Source of the DNA: Pelagibacterales bacterium SAG-MED22
GTDB lineage: Bacteria; Pseudomonadota; Alphaproteobacteria; Pelagibacterales; Pelagibacteraceae
Direction: 5' to 3'
Length of the DNA stretch: 64,000 nt
NCBI GenBank assembly: GCA_014653985.1
Contig: JACWDT010000001.1
Location: 1 to 64,000 of the forward strand
Numbering within the stretch: position 1 is the stretch's first letter; each line of letters starts with the position of its first letter. Under the pieces are notes generated by a model. The model had not been told where the DNA came from. It made no database searches and was given only the letters and a program-made list of their open reading frames with translations. The position numbers and the translations under genes are program-made. Below, in pieces: positions 17,905-25,997 of the stretch.

Positions 17905-19980
17905 ATGAAAATACCACATCTGCCCAAAAAATTGGAAATAAAATCTTGTCACAATACCACGTGGGAAGATCATTATAGCTGGATACATCAAGACAATATC
18001 CTAGAGGTTCTTAAAGACAAGTCCAAATTAGATCCTAAAGTAAAAAAATATTTAGATGAAGAAAATCTATATGCTGAGCATCATTTAAAAGACACCAAAA
18101 AATTACAAAATAAATTATTTGATGAAATCAAAGGAAGAATAAAATTAGATGATGAGTCTCTACCTTATAAAGATCATACTTATGAGTATTGGACAAAAAC
18201 AACAACCAAAGGAAATTATTCAATTAAACTTAGAAAAAAAATTGGTACAAATAAAGTTGAGGAAATTTGGAATGGAGATAAGGAAAAAGAATTGCTTAAA
18301 ACTGAATATTTTGGTGTTGGTGATTTAGAGGTAAGTAACGATGATAAGTATCTTGGGTATTCGTTAGATATTAAAGGTTCTGAATATTATACAATTTATA
18401 TTAGAGATATAGAAACTAATAAAATTATTTCCAAGGAAATTACAGAGACATCTGGTGGGATAACTTTTAGTTTAGATGATAAATATATTTTTTATTCTAA
18501 ACTTGATCAGAATCATCGAGCTAGAAAAATATACCGACACGAAATTGGAAATTACAAGGATGAAGATTTATTAATTTTTGAGGAAAAAAGTGAAGCGTTT
18601 ACAGTTAGCATAGGACTAAGTTCAGATGAAAAGTATTATTTTATAAATACATCTGACCATAACACCTCAGAACAGTACTATTTTAATGTAGATGAGGCTA
18701 AACCTTTGCCTAAACTTATAATGAAAAGAGAGAGAGGTGTCCTATATTCGGTCGGCTCATGGAGTGATAATTTTTATAATCATACCAACAAAGATGCTGA
18801 GGATTTTAAAATTGATGTTACAGATAGTTTAAAGAAACAGGATTGGAAGCCTTTTATTTTGCCAAAAAAAGAGGTTTTAATAGGAGGTCTTACTTTTCTA
18901 AAAAATTGGATTATTAGATCTGAAACATCTAATGCTCTAGATAAATTATTTGTTAGAAATATCTCAACAAGTATTGAGGAAGAATTAATATTTTCTGATG
19001 AAAAAATTTATGTTCCTGGGGTATCGCTTACTCAAAGAAATAAAAATACTGATGAAGTTTATCTGGGGTATTCTTCACCTAAAACACCTTCTAGAGTTTA
19101 TAAATTTAACTTATCCAATAAGTCTAAAGAGTTAGTAAAAGAACAAGAGATTCCATCGGGTCATACTCCAGAAAATTATATAGTTGAAAGAGTGGAGTTC
19201 AAATCACATGATGGAAGATTGGTACCATTAACAATCACAAGGCACAAAAAAACTAAAATAAACGGATCAGCGAATTTACTGCTCTATGGTTATGGGTCTT
19301 ATGGTAGTTCAATGAGTCCGAGTTTTTCCTCCACAAGATTAAGTTTAATAGATAGAGATATCATCTGGGCAACTGCCCACATAAGAGGTGGGATGGAAAA
19401 AGGAATGAAGTGGTGGAAAGAAGGAAAATTAACAAATAAAAAAAATACTTTTGAGGATTATATTCATGCAGCTAAATATTTAATTAAAAACAAATTTACA
19501 TCTAAAGGTAAAATAATTGGTATGGGTGGATCAGCAGGAGGATTACTAATGGGTGCAGTAGTAAACCAGGCACCTGAGTTATTTTTAGGAATTATAATGG
19601 CTGTTCCATTTGTAGACTCTTTAACAACAAATCTGGATCATTCTTTGCCTTTAACGATTGGGGAGTTTGACGAATTTGGAAATGCAAAAGATAACAAGGA
19701 ACACTTTAATTATATTTTTTCATATGCTCCATATAATAATATAAAAAAAAAAGATTATCCTCACATGTTAATAACAACTAGTCTAAGTGATAATCGAGTT
19801 TTATTTGATGAACCTGCAAAATTTACAGCAAAATTAAGAGAATATAAAACTGATAATAATTTACTTTTATTAAAAACAGAAATGAATGCAGGTCATGGTG
19901 GTAAATCTGGTCGAGATGGTGCCATTGAAGAAATTGCGATCGACTATGCGTTCGCATTAAAAATCGCAAAAAAAATTTAA
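17905..19980 (+). CDS. ptrB: Oligopeptidase B-like S9A serine peptidase
   Basis: 691 residues of the prolyl-oligopeptidase family: an N-terminal beta-propeller that limits access to short peptides and a C-terminal alpha/beta-hydrolase. The nucleophile is in GMGGSAGGLLMG near residue 555 (GxSxGG), and NAGHGGKSGRDG near 670 supplies the catalytic His. The HIRGGMEKGMKWWKEGK stretch is typical of oligopeptidase B. The start at 17905 gives the usual N-terminus and clears the divergent gene; an upstream ATG at 17866 would overlap it. It probably degrades short peptides in the cytoplasm. Confidence 0.92.
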   Translation: MKIPHLPKKLEIKSCHNTTWEDHYSWIHQDNILEVLKDKSKLDPKVKKYLDEENLYAEHHLKDTKKLQNKLFDEIKGRIKLDDESLPYKDHTYEYWTKTTTKGNYSIKLRKKIGTNKVEEIWNGDKEKELLKTEYFGVGDLEVSNDDKYLGYSLDIKGSEYYTIYIRDIETNKIISKEITETSGGITFSLDDKYIFYSKLDQNHRARKIYRHEIGNYKDEDLLIFEEKSEAFTVSIGLSSDEKYYFINTSDHNTSEQYYFNVDEAKPLPKLIMKRERGVLYSVGSWSDNFYNHTNKDAEDFKIDVTDSLKKQDWKPFILPKKEVLIGGLTFLKNWIIRSETSNALDKLFVRNISTSIEEELIFSDEKIYVPGVSLTQRNKNTDEVYLGYSSPKTPSRVYKFNLSNKSKELVKEQEIPSGHTPENYIVERVEFKSHDGRLVPLTITRHKKTKINGSANLLLYGYGSYGSSMSPSFSSTRLSLIDRDIIWATAHIRGGMEKGMKWWKEGKLTNKKNTFEDYIHAAKYLIKNKFTSKGKIIGMGGSAGGLLMGAVVNQAPELFLGIIMAVPFVDSLTTNLDHSLPLTIGEFDEFGNAKDNKEHFNYIFSYAPYNNIKKKDYPHMLITTSLSDNRVLFDEPAKFTAKLREYKTDNNLLLLKTEMNAGHGGKSGRDGAIEEIAIDYAFALKIAKKI

Positions 19981-19989
19981 TTTTTTAAT

Positions 19990-20018
19990 CTTGAAATATC
20001 AAAAGTAATTACTAAATG
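19990..20018 (+). promoter_or_regulatory. Heat-shock (sigma-32-like) promoter of hsp20
   Basis: CTTGAAATA begins at 19990 and CTAAATGA at 20012. The offset of 22 bases and both words match the groES promoter at 2229/2251 almost exactly. A start near 20025 would leave a leader of about 55 bases before the ATG at 20081. Confidence 0.6.
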
Positions 20019-20031
20019 ATATTTGTAAGTC

Positions 20032-20076
20032 GCCTAATGGGGCTTGCTAAATATAAACTTGCTTAAAAAAGGAGGA
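20032..20076 (+). promoter_or_regulatory. Possible ROSE-like RNA thermometer in the hsp20 leader
   Basis: CTTGCTT (20058-20064) can fold over a four-A loop (20065-20068) onto AAGGAGG (20069-20075): C-G, U-G, U-A, a G-G mismatch, C-G, U-A, U-A. The UUGCU opposite the ribosome binding site with one G-G pair is the hallmark of ROSE thermometers in rhizobial small heat-shock genes. A second short hairpin, GCC/GGC at 20032-20043, precedes it. The leader is shorter than classical ROSE elements. Confidence 0.4.
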
Positions 20077-20080
20077 TATA

Positions 20081-20527
20081 ATGACAAGTAAGGATCTATC
20101 TATATTTAACTCACTAAGACCTTTTTCAATTGGTTTTGACGATATGTTTGATCAGTTTGAAAATATGTTAGGTAACGGAAATTTGACAATGCAGTCAAAT
20201 TACCCACCTTACAACATTCGAAAAACAGGTAAGGACAACTATGCAATTGAGGTTGCTTTAGCTGGCTTTAATAAAAAAGATGTTGAGGTTGAGTTTGAGG
20301 ATAATTTATTAACAGTTAGAACTAAACAAGTTAATAAATCTGAGAACAGTGAAATTGATGGAGAAATCATTCATAAAGGTATTTCTCAAAGACAATTTGC
20401 AAGATCATTCACTATTGCTGATGATGTAAAAGTAAATGGTGCTGAACTTAAAGATGGTCTTTTAACGATATCTTGTGAAAGGATTATTCCAGAACATAAA
20501 AAAAAAAAACTTATAGAAATTAAATAA
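20081..20527 (+). CDS. Small heat-shock protein, Hsp20/IbpA family
   Basis: 148 residues with the alpha-crystallin domain at about 45-135: YNIRKTGKDNYAIEVALAGF, EDNLLTVRT and GISQRQFARSFTIADDV, ending in the GLLTISCER strand and an IPE C-terminal extension. It forms ATP-independent oligomers that hold unfolding proteins until DnaK or ClpB acts. The very strong AAGGAGG site at 20069-20075 fixes the ATG, and may be masked at low temperature. Single-gene unit between a heat-shock-type promoter and a terminator. Confidence 0.96.
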   Translation: MTSKDLSIFNSLRPFSIGFDDMFDQFENMLGNGNLTMQSNYPPYNIRKTGKDNYAIEVALAGFNKKDVEVEFEDNLLTVRTKQVNKSENSEIDGEIIHKGISQRQFARSFTIADDVKVNGAELKDGLLTISCERIIPEHKKKKLIEIK

Positions 20528-20538
20528 GTTGTACCTTG

Positions 20539-20570
20539 CTTGCGGGGATTTTATCCTCGCAAGTTTGATT
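20539..20570. terminator. Terminator hairpin between convergent hsp20 and lipoprotein genes
   Basis: An 11-bp stem CTTGCGGGGAT (20539-20549) / ATCCTCGCAAG (20553-20563), with one G-T wobble and a TTT loop, is followed by TTTGATTT. It serves hsp20 and, lying just after the stop of the convergent gene, may also serve that gene. Confidence 0.85.
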
Positions 20571-20875
20571 TAAAAACAGCCGTTAGATACAAAACCAACA
20601 ACAATATTTTCCGAATTTATCTCAAATCTTCGTTCACAAGGTATCAAATATTTTTTTGTATTATATACAAACTCAAAATTACCTTTTGCATTTGTAAAAT
20701 CCTCATCAGGTTTTCCCAATTCCATTTGAAGTTTGCTTGCAGATTTTCCAATAAACTCACTCAATTTTTCGTTTTCTTTTTCTACAATTGCATCTGTCTT
20801 TTGCTTAACTGTTTGACAGCCTGCAACCGCAAAACACAAAACTACAATAGTAAAAATAAATTTAAATTTATGCAT
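20570..20875 (-). CDS. Small outer-membrane-type lipoprotein, unknown
   Basis: 101 residues with a lipoprotein signal peptide: MHKFK, a hydrophobic core and the lipobox VAGC with Cys20. The mature protein has a charged helix (QKTDAIVEKENEKLSEF) and then GKSASKLQMELGKPDE, which faintly resembles BamE/SmpA-like small lipoproteins, with two further Cys near the end that could form a disulfide. Function is not assigned. It shares a terminator region with hsp20 and diverges from the purine permease. Confidence 0.75.
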   Translation of the reverse strand: MHKFKFIFTIVVLCFAVAGCQTVKQKTDAIVEKENEKLSEFIGKSASKLQMELGKPDEDFTNAKGNFEFVYNTKKYLIPCERRFEINSENIVVGFVSNGCF

Positions 20876-20933
20876 TAATCATTCTTAAAACCGAATTATG
20901 GCATAAATATAAACTTCTAAGTTGAATGCTGTG

Positions 20934-20996
20934 AATAAACTAAGGTTTATTAAAGAAATAACTTATAGAATCAAATAAGTCTCCAGTATTAGGAGG
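20934..20996 (+). promoter_or_regulatory. Structured leader of the purine permease: three hairpins ending on the ribosome site
   Basis: Three perfect hairpins follow one another: AATAAAC (20934-20940) / GTTTATT (20945-20951) with loop TAAG; ACTTAT (20961-20966) / ATAAGT (20975-20980); and CTCC (20981-20984) / GGAG (20992-20995). The last pairs the GGAGG ribosome binding site of the ATG at 21001. The second and third abut with no gap and could stack. This looks like translational control. It matches no riboswitch that could be recognised by eye. Confidence 0.4.
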
Positions 20997-21000
20997 ACAA

Positions 21001-22311
21001 ATGCTTGACAATTATTTTAATTATAAAAAACATAAAACTGATTTTAAAACTGAAGTAATAGCTGGAACTACGACGTTTTTGACTATGGCATACATAATGT
21101 TTTTAAATCCATTTATCTTATCGGGAGAATTTGCCGGACCCGAAAAAGGTTTCTTTGATTTCGGCGCAGTTTATACCGCAACAATACTAGCAACAGCATT
21201 AGCTTGTTTCATAATGGCTTTTTATGGAAAAACTTGGCCAATTGGACTGGCACCAGGTATGGGTATTAATGCCTTTGTTGCTTTTGGAGTTTGTGCTGGT
21301 ATGGGATATACACCACAGGAAGCTTTGGGTGCAGTCTTAGTTGCAGGTGTATTGTTCTTAATTATATCTCTTACTCCAATTAGAGCTTGGTTAATTAACT
21401 CAATACCAAAGAGTCTAAAATTAGGAATAGGTGCTGGAATAGGATTATTTCTTGCAATCATTGGTCTTCAAATAATGGAAGTCGTTGTAGATAATCCTGT
21501 AACTTTAGTTCAGCTTGGTAATTTAGGTGATCCATTAGTTCTTTTAGGATGCGCAACATTCATAGCAATTATTGTTTTAGATAAAATGAATGTAAAAGGA
21601 AATATTATTATAGGTATTTTGGCATTCAGTATAATTGCATGGGCAGCTGGACTTGCAAAATTTAATGGAATTGCAAGTGCACCTCCACCAATGACATATC
21701 TTTTTGAATTTGATTTATCAGCTGCGATGACAGCCGGAATGTCTACGGTAATATTTACATTATTATTCATTGATTTTTTTGATACCGCAGGAACTCTTAC
21801 TTCTGTTGCTAATGTAGCAGGAAAAGTTGGTAAAGATGGAAAAGTTCAGGATATTAATAAAGCAATGCTATCAGACAGTGTTGGAACAGTTGCTGGTGCA
21901 ATGATGGGAACAACAACGGTAACAAGTTATGTTGAGTCTGGTGCTGGTGTCAAGGCAGGTGGAAAAACTGGTATGACTTCTTTAGTAATTGGTTTGTTAT
22001 TTTTGGCATGTATATTTTTTGCACCCCTTGCAACTAGTCTGCCTAAACAAATTGATGGTGCTGCTTTACTTTTTGTATCTGTTCTTTTTATAAGAAATAT
22101 TACAGACATAGAGTGGAATGATATTTCAGAGTCAGCTCCAGCAATTCTTGCAATGATAGCTATGCCATTAACTTATAGTATTAGTAATGGTATCGCATTA
22201 GCATTTGTTTCTTATGCTTTAATTAAAATATTTACTGGAAAGTTTTCGAGTACTTCTCCAGCAATATGGGTGATTGCAATACTTAGTGTTGTAAGTTTTG
22301 CAGTTGCTTAA
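21001..22311 (+). CDS. NCS2-type purine (guanine/hypoxanthine) permease, AzgA-like
   Basis: 436 residues with about 12-14 hydrophobic helices. AzgA-type signatures are the TEVIAGTTTFLTMAYIMFLNP start (residues ~18-38), APGMGINAFVAF near 83, LGIGAGIGLFLAIIGLQ near 141 and DFFDTAGTLTSVANVAG near 257. It imports purine bases, probably with protons, across the inner membrane. The convergent phosphoribosyltransferase gene next to it could salvage imported bases. The GGAGG at 20992-20996 fixes the ATG but can be masked by a leader hairpin. Confidence 0.9.
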   Translation: MLDNYFNYKKHKTDFKTEVIAGTTTFLTMAYIMFLNPFILSGEFAGPEKGFFDFGAVYTATILATALACFIMAFYGKTWPIGLAPGMGINAFVAFGVCAGMGYTPQEALGAVLVAGVLFLIISLTPIRAWLINSIPKSLKLGIGAGIGLFLAIIGLQIMEVVVDNPVTLVQLGNLGDPLVLLGCATFIAIIVLDKMNVKGNIIIGILAFSIIAWAAGLAKFNGIASAPPPMTYLFEFDLSAAMTAGMSTVIFTLLFIDFFDTAGTLTSVANVAGKVGKDGKVQDINKAMLSDSVGTVAGAMMGTTTVTSYVESGAGVKAGGKTGMTSLVIGLLFLACIFFAPLATSLPKQIDGAALLFVSVLFIRNITDIEWNDISESAPAILAMIAMPLTYSISNGIALAFVSYALIKIFTGKFSSTSPAIWVIAILSVVSFAVA

Positions 22312-22320
22312 CAAGCTTTA

Positions 22321-22346
22321 ACAGGGCTAGAAATCTAGCCCTGTTT
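22321..22346. terminator. Bidirectional terminator between the permease and phosphoribosyltransferase genes
   Basis: A perfect 10-bp stem ACAGGGCTAG (22321-22330) / CTAGCCCTGT (22335-22344) with an AAAT loop, ending in TTT on the plus strand and with T-rich sequence on the other strand. It sits between two convergent stop codons and probably ends both transcripts. Confidence 0.85.
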
Positions 22347-22347
22347 A

Positions 22348-22881
22348 CTAATTTCTTTTAATAATTTCACTGATAGTCAATTCTTCGTAATGCTCAGTTG
22401 GTTGAACTATCCAAGGATCAGACTCTAATCTAACAGAACAGAAGTCAGGTTCAAAAGTAGAAGATTTCTTTTTCCACAAACAGGCTGTTTTAACTTCTTC
22501 AATAAAATCTTTGGTTTGTGGATATTTTTTTAACCACTCGATACTCTTGTTTAAAGTCAGTCCAGTATCAGAAAGATCATCTATTAATAGTACTCTTTGA
22601 AAATCTTTATTTTCAGCTAATGAACTAATTTCTCTAGCAAACATTAGTTGCCCTTGTTGATCCTCCATTCCTTTTCCTGAATAACTTTGAATTACAATAT
22701 AGGCTATTGGTAATTTTAAAATTCTTGAGAGAATATCTAATATTGGAGCTGCACCTCTCATAATGCCCACTAGAACAGTAGGTTTATATTCTTTATGAAT
22801 TTGTATTGCTAATTTCTCAACTATTTTTATATATTCTTTAAAAGAGATAATTAATTTATCAGCCATGAAATTTACTATCAT
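22348..22881 (-). CDS. Purine phosphoribosyltransferase (Gpt-like)
   Basis: 177 residues of the type I phosphoribosyltransferase fold. The PRPP loop is VLLIDDLSDTGLTL near residues 108-121, and VGIMRGAAPILDIL near 39 is the substrate-side glycine loop. It most resembles xanthine-guanine or hypoxanthine phosphoribosyltransferases, converting a free base and PRPP to a nucleotide; base specificity cannot be fixed by eye. A second ATG at 22866 would give a 172-residue protein beginning MADKLIISF and is equally plausible. Convergent with the purine permease, so salvage is the likely role. Confidence 0.8.
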   Translation of the reverse strand: MIVNFMADKLIISFKEYIKIVEKLAIQIHKEYKPTVLVGIMRGAAPILDILSRILKLPIAYIVIQSYSGKGMEDQQGQLMFAREISSLAENKDFQRVLLIDDLSDTGLTLNKSIEWLKKYPQTKDFIEEVKTACLWKKKSSTFEPDFCSVRLESDPWIVQPTEHYEELTISEIIKRN

Positions 22882-22909
22882 AACTAAAATAATTTAAAAA
22901 GGAGAAATC

Positions 22910-23206
22910 ATGAAAGCTTATTGGATAAGTGTTTATAAAGAAGTTGAAAACCAAGAAAATTTAAAAAAATATGCTGAAGTTGTTACTCCAATAATAAAGA
23001 GCTTTGGTGGGATACCTTTAGTAAGAGGAGGTAAACATATAACATATGATGGAGATGATTTTTTAAGAACCGTTATCTGGGAATTTCCAAGTTATGAGAA
23101 AGCTATAGAATGTCACAATTCAAAAGAATATTTAGACGGTTGGAATATTGCAAAAAGCACAACTACTAGACATATGCAAATAGTGGAAGGTTTTAGTATT
23201 GAATAG
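22910..23206 (+). CDS. DUF1330-family protein
   Basis: 98 residues of the ferredoxin-like dimeric alpha/beta-barrel DUF1330 family: MKAYWISVYKEV start, GGIPLVRGG near residue 34, VIWEFPSYEKAIECHNSKEY near 62. Members are small soluble proteins without a settled function. A strong AAAAAGGAG site at 22896-22904 fixes the ATG. Its end overlaps the convergent glycosylase gene by 14 bases. Confidence 0.88.
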   Translation: MKAYWISVYKEVENQENLKKYAEVVTPIIKSFGGIPLVRGGKHITYDGDDFLRTVIWEFPSYEKAIECHNSKEYLDGWNIAKSTTTRHMQIVEGFSIE

Positions 23207-23828
23207 GCTCTGGATCTATACTTCTCCATAAATACCAAGTTGCAACTGAGCAAAAAGGTGAAAATTTTTTGTTCAATAACTTTACATAATTTTCTGGTGG
23301 CAAATATTTTTTATTATAATTTTTTGAAATCGCTCTTAATAAACCGATATCTTGAATTGGCCAAATATTTGGTCGATTATAAGTAAATAATAAGATCATC
23401 TCTGCAGACCATCTTCCGATTTGTCTTAATTCAGATAAGTAAATTATAGCCTCCTCGTCAGACATTTTAGGAATAAGTTTTGGATTAAATGTTTTATTAA
23501 TCACTTGTTTAGCTAAACTTTTAATCCCTTTTACTTTTTGCCTACTTAGACCACAACTTTTAAGTTGAGTAGTTGTTAATTTATTAACTATCTTTGCTGT
23601 AATTTTATTTTTACATTTTTTTTTAAATTTTAAAAAAACTGCATTGGCAGCAGCCACGCTAATTTGTTGACCAATAATACTCTTGCATAATGAAAAAAAA
23701 ACATCCTTTCTTGAAGTTAAAACTGTTTCTGCAGGAGTCTTGTACTTTTTTATTAAAGCAGACATTGTTTTATCTTTCTTAGATAAATATTTTTTTGCTG
23801 TGCTCCAGTATCTAGGCGAATTACTCAT
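23193..23828 (-). CDS. alkA: DNA-3-methyladenine glycosylase II-like (HhH-GPD)
   Basis: 211 residues of the HhH-GPD base-excision family. SIIGQQISVAAANAV near residues 51-65 is the first family signature, the hairpin-helix-hairpin is LSELRQIGRWSAEMI near 131-145, and WPIQDIGLLRAI near 156 has the catalytic Asp. It lacks the N-terminal regulatory domain of Ada-AlkA fusions and the iron-sulfur Cys cluster of EndoIII/MutY. It removes alkylated purines from DNA. Its start overlaps the DMT transporter stop by 8 bases. Confidence 0.9.
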   Translation of the reverse strand: MSNSPRYWSTAKKYLSKKDKTMSALIKKYKTPAETVLTSRKDVFFSLCKSIIGQQISVAAANAVFLKFKKKCKNKITAKIVNKLTTTQLKSCGLSRQKVKGIKSLAKQVINKTFNPKLIPKMSDEEAIIYLSELRQIGRWSAEMILLFTYNRPNIWPIQDIGLLRAISKNYNKKYLPPENYVKLLNKKFSPFCSVATWYLWRSIDPEPIQY

Positions 23829-24702
23829 GTCGTGAAACTGATAATCGTTTTTTTAGAATCATCTCTCGTCTAAATATTATAAATGAAGATACAATTACTA
23901 ATAAAGCACCCATTAATGTTTTTATTGTTGGAACTTCGCTCCAAATAAAATAACCAAATATTATAGCAAAGACTAAGGCTAAGTATTTTAATGGTGTTAC
24001 TAAGCTTACTTCTGAATATTTGTAGGATTGAGACAACCATAAATTAGCTAAACCACCCAAAATTCCTACCATAGATAATAGAAATAGATCTAAAAAATTA
24101 GGCATAACCCATCCCTGAAATAAAGAAAAGAGACCCAATATTGCAATTGAGAAAGAAAAGAAAAAACTTATTAACCAAACTGGTTCTGTTGAAGATAATT
24201 TTCTAATTGCTATAGCAACATATGATAAGCCAAGACAGAAAATTATGGGATAGATATAATAAAAATTTAGTGAACTAAAGCCTGGCTCTGTAATCACAAC
24301 TATTCCTATGAAGCCAACTAAGACAGCTAACCACCTGTATAAACCTATTTTTTCGTTTAATAAAAAAATTGAAAAGATTGTTGTAAAAATTGGTGCCGCA
24401 AAAGAAATGCTCACAACAGTGGCTAATGGTAAATTTCTTAAAGCTATAAAGATTGAAACTAAAGCAATTAAACCAGATAAACACCTCTTAAAATGAAGAA
24501 AGGGCCTTGATGTTTTATAAAAATCTAAAAATCTATCTTTAGGAATAAGAAATAAAATTGGAATTATTCCACAAAAACCTCTGAAAAATAAAACTTGCCC
24601 AACAGGATATGCATCAGACCACTTTACCAACACGTCCATTAGCGAGAAAGCACACACAGAAATGAACATGTAAAAAAAGCCTAATTGATTTTTCGAGAGC
24701 AT
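23821..24702 (-). CDS. EamA/DMT-family transporter
   Basis: 293 residues with ten hydrophobic helices in two EamA repeats (about 8-140 and 150-280). The first repeat includes FFRGFCGIIPILFL and NLPLATVVSISFAAPIF near 89-105, the second SYKYSEVSLVTPLKYLALVF near 230. DMT carriers export or import small metabolites; the substrate is unknown. Upstream of and overlapping alkA, divergent from msrA by 34 bases. Confidence 0.87.
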   Translation of the reverse strand: MLSKNQLGFFYMFISVCAFSLMDVLVKWSDAYPVGQVLFFRGFCGIIPILFLIPKDRFLDFYKTSRPFLHFKRCLSGLIALVSIFIALRNLPLATVVSISFAAPIFTTIFSIFLLNEKIGLYRWLAVLVGFIGIVVITEPGFSSLNFYYIYPIIFCLGLSYVAIAIRKLSSTEPVWLISFFFSFSIAILGLFSLFQGWVMPNFLDLFLLSMVGILGGLANLWLSQSYKYSEVSLVTPLKYLALVFAIIFGYFIWSEVPTIKTLMGALLVIVSSFIIFRREMILKKRLSVSRHE

Positions 24703-24736
24703 GAAGGTAACTTTAGATTAATTAAGTTATTTATCA

Positions 24737-25180
24737 ATGGAAATTGCAATTTTAGGATTAGGATGTTTTTGGGGACCAGAAATTAAGTTTAGTAAACTTG
24801 ATGGAATTATAAAAACTGAAGTTGGATATTGTGGAGGCAACAATGCAGAAACCAATTACAAAGAAGTTTGTACTGGAACAACAAACCATGCGGAAGTTGT
24901 TAAACTAGATTTCGATCCAAAAATTATATCTTATGAAAAAATTCTTGAATACTTTTTTGAAATTCATGACCCAACAACTCTTAATTCTCAAGGGCCAGAT
25001 TTTGGAACACAATACAGAAGTGAAATTTTTTATTTAAATGATAATCAAAAAACAACTGCAGAAAATTTTATTAACAAAGAAAACGAAAGACTTTCCGGAA
25101 AAGTTGTAACTAAATTATCACAAGTAAAAAACTATTGTCCAGCAGAAGAATACCACCAGAGATATTTAGAAAAAAGATAA
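24737..25180 (+). CDS. msrA: Peptide methionine sulfoxide reductase A
   Basis: 147 residues, shorter than many MsrA but with the complete core. The catalytic GLGCFWGPE (Cys9) is at the very start, with EVGYCGG near 34, THAEV-type NHAEVVKLDFDP near 56 and FGTQYRSEIFY near 94. NYCPAEEYHQRYL near the end carries a second Cys that may act in resolving. It repairs S-form methionine sulfoxide using thioredoxin. It stands one base before sseA, suggesting an oxidative/sulfur stress pair. Confidence 0.95.
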   Translation: MEIAILGLGCFWGPEIKFSKLDGIIKTEVGYCGGNNAETNYKEVCTGTTNHAEVVKLDFDPKIISYEKILEYFFEIHDPTTLNSQGPDFGTQYRSEIFYLNDNQKTTAENFINKENERLSGKVVTKLSQVKNYCPAEEYHQRYLEKR

Positions 25181-25181
25181 A

Positions 25182-25994
25182 ATGTCTTTAGTGGATACAG
25201 ATTGGTTAGAAAAAAATATTAATCAAGTAAAAATTATAGATTGCTCTTGGCATATGCCAGCTGAGAATAGAAAACCAGAGGAAGAATTTAAAAAAGAACA
25301 TATTCCAAGTGCTATTTTTTTTGACTTAGACAAACATTCTAAAAAAGATACAGACCTTCCACATATGCTTCCAAACTCAAATGAGTGGAATAAAATAGTT
25401 TCCAATTTAGGAATTTCAAAAGAGGATCATATAATTATTTATGATAACTCAAATGTAATAAGTTCCTGTAGATGTTGGTATAATTTTATATATTTTGGAC
25501 ATGATCCTAAACTTGTTAGTGTACTTAATGGTGGATTTAGAAAATGGAAACAAGAAAGTAAAAAAATATCCAATGAAATAATTAAATTTTCAAAAACAAA
25601 TTATATGAGCCAAGAATTAACTTCATTAGTGAAAGATAAAGTCAAAATTAAAAATAATATTTCTAAAGAGGAATTTGTTGTTGTTGATGCAAGAAGCAAA
25701 GAAAGATTTGAAGGTAAAGTTCCTGATCCAAGAAAAAATGTTAGAAGTGGATCTATACCGAAGTCTATTTGTTTGCCCTTTATGCAAGTTATAAATGAAG
25801 ATTATTCTTTCAAAAATGTAGCAGAGCTAAAAAGTTTATTTGAAAACACATTAGAGAAACCAACAGATAAACCTGTCTTTTCATGTGGGTCTGGTGTCAC
25901 TGCTTGTGTTTTAGCTCTTGCATATTCTTTGGTAAACGCTAATTATCTTCCAGTCATATATGATGGTTCATGGGCTGAGTATGGCAAAATCTAA
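25182..25994 (+). CDS. sseA: 3-mercaptopyruvate / thiosulfate sulfurtransferase (tandem rhodanese)
   Basis: 270 residues with two rhodanese domains. The N-terminal domain (~1-130) has the PSAIFFDLDKHS segment. The catalytic domain (~150-270) has the loop SCGSGVTACVLALA near 231, whose CGSGVTA form is typical of mercaptopyruvate sulfurtransferases rather than thiosulfate rhodanese. It transfers sulfane sulfur from 3-mercaptopyruvate to thiol acceptors. One base separates it from msrA; the RND genes follow after 3 bases, so all may share a transcript. Confidence 0.92.
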   Translation: MSLVDTDWLEKNINQVKIIDCSWHMPAENRKPEEEFKKEHIPSAIFFDLDKHSKKDTDLPHMLPNSNEWNKIVSNLGISKEDHIIIYDNSNVISSCRCWYNFIYFGHDPKLVSVLNGGFRKWKQESKKISNEIIKFSKTNYMSQELTSLVKDKVKIKNNISKEEFVVVDARSKERFEGKVPDPRKNVRSGSIPKSICLPFMQVINEDYSFKNVAELKSLFENTLEKPTDKPVFSCGSGVTACVLALAYSLVNANYLPVIYDGSWAEYGKI

Positions 25995-25997
25995 ACT

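Noticed and set aside
20540-20878. Plus-strand frame opposite the lipoprotein gene
   Set aside because: The minus-strand frame has a clear signal peptide and lipobox; the plus frame begins inside the hsp20 terminator hairpin.
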